DNA from: Advenella alkanexedens
GTDB lineage: Bacteria > Pseudomonadota > Gammaproteobacteria > Burkholderiales > Burkholderiaceae_B
Direction: 5' to 3'
NCBI RefSeq assembly: GCF_019132845.1
Contig: NZ_JAHSPR010000003.1
Location: 62,001-126,000, forward strand
Length of the DNA stretch: 64,000 nucleotides
This document shows positions 63,705 through 64,000 of this stretch, piece by piece. The position numbers and the translations under genes were made by a program. Below the pieces are notes generated by a model. The model saw only the letters and a program-made list of their open reading frames with translations, was not told where the DNA came from and made no database searches. Position 1 is the first letter of the stretch. The number at the start of each line of letters is the position of its first letter.

Positions 63705-64000
63705 TTAATAAACCAGCTGGGCGGGATCGCAATCAATAGCCAGAGCGGTTACATCAGTACGGCCCAGTTCCAGGCCCAGTACATCATCAAGTAAAGCGGT
63801 TAGCAACAAACCCACACCGTTCAGAATGGGTTTTAACAGGTTCAGGACCGGTTTTAATAAAACACATAAAGCACCGTTACAAGTCACTTCCTTTGCCCTT
63901 TTGTCAAAAATTGACTGGATTTCGGTGCTGTCCGGATTCACTGTTGAAATTTTGTTCTGATGCTGCTTGAACAGTTCCGTCAAGTTATGTTTAACACACG
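63705..64000 (-). CDS. C-terminal part of a TadG-like paralogue, 5' end beyond window
   Basis: The frame is open to the edge. The visible 97 codons include CNGALCVLLKPVLNLLKPIL, then LLLTALLDDVLGLEL, and end DCDPAQLVY, matching the CDGGAQLVY end of the neighbouring protein. A TTG at 63983 could start a shorter reading, but the open upstream frame favours a longer gene. Confidence 0.6.
   Translation of the reverse strand, partial: CVKHNLTELFKQHQNKISTVNPDSTEIQSIFDKRAKEVTCNGALCVLLKPVLNLLKPILNGVGLLLTALLDDVLGLELGRTDVTALAIDCDPAQLVY

Overview
The window looks like a betaproteobacterial chromosome, most likely Burkholderiales and perhaps Alcaligenaceae. This rests on a DUF1840 gene, the argS / SPOR-domain / dsbA order, a LiuR-type leucine-degradation operon that includes aceK, a UbiU/UbiV/UbiT set, and an MhpR-type aromatic cluster. 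The placement is inferred from gene content; there is no rRNA, and I recognised no tRNA or CRISPR array.

Layout: (1) 1-1.4 kb, the end of a lemA / TPM-domain pair. (2) 1.8-10.6 kb, an anaerobic-life block: a LysE-type exporter; a class III ribonucleotide reductase whose glycyl-radical domain is a separate 59-codon gene (nrdD, small ORF, nrdG) behind a pair of NrdR boxes and an FNR-like box; the O2-independent ubiquinone genes ubiT, ubiV, ubiU; then a divergent DUF2249 plus membrane-protein pair and a DNR-type Crp/Fnr regulator. One FNR/DNR box lies between ubiU and the DUF2249 gene. (3) 10.8-13.0 kb, prfC and a small secreted or anchored protein. (4) 13.1-27.4 kb, a meta-cleavage aromatic island bounded by terminators: mhpD, mhpE, mhpF, mhpC and mhpB, a TfdB-like hydroxylase, a two-component flavin monooxygenase with its reductase, a TRAP transporter, two IclR regulators and one GntR regulator. 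(5) 27.5-32.6 kb, bfr/bfd, rpoN, a small membrane protein, and leuA behind a leucine-rich leader peptide. (6) 32.7-46.0 kb, a duplicated and partly decayed locus of RHS-repeat proteins that carry Sec signal peptides. Two full-length copies end in DUF2235 (Tle1-like) hydrolase tips, one has an eroded tip, one is a deletion derivative, and there are two pseudogene remnants. (7) 46.1-52.5 kb, argS, a SPOR protein, dsbA, metC, a second LysE exporter and a metallo-hydrolase. (8) 52.6-61.1 kb, the LiuR regulator, isovaleryl-CoA dehydrogenase, aceK, thiolase and both methylcrotonyl-CoA carboxylase subunits. (9) 61.1-64 kb, an IS-end-like palindrome and two TadG-like proteins, the second cut by the window edge.

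The points most worth a second look are the separate glycyl-radical ORF in the class III RNR operon, the duplicated ubiV 3' end flanking palindromic repeats, and the RHS/DUF2235 locus. That locus shows tandem duplication, a perfect 346-bp conversion tract, and a tip that has lost its catalytic motifs. All functional statements are by sequence resemblance read by eye; no database search was run.
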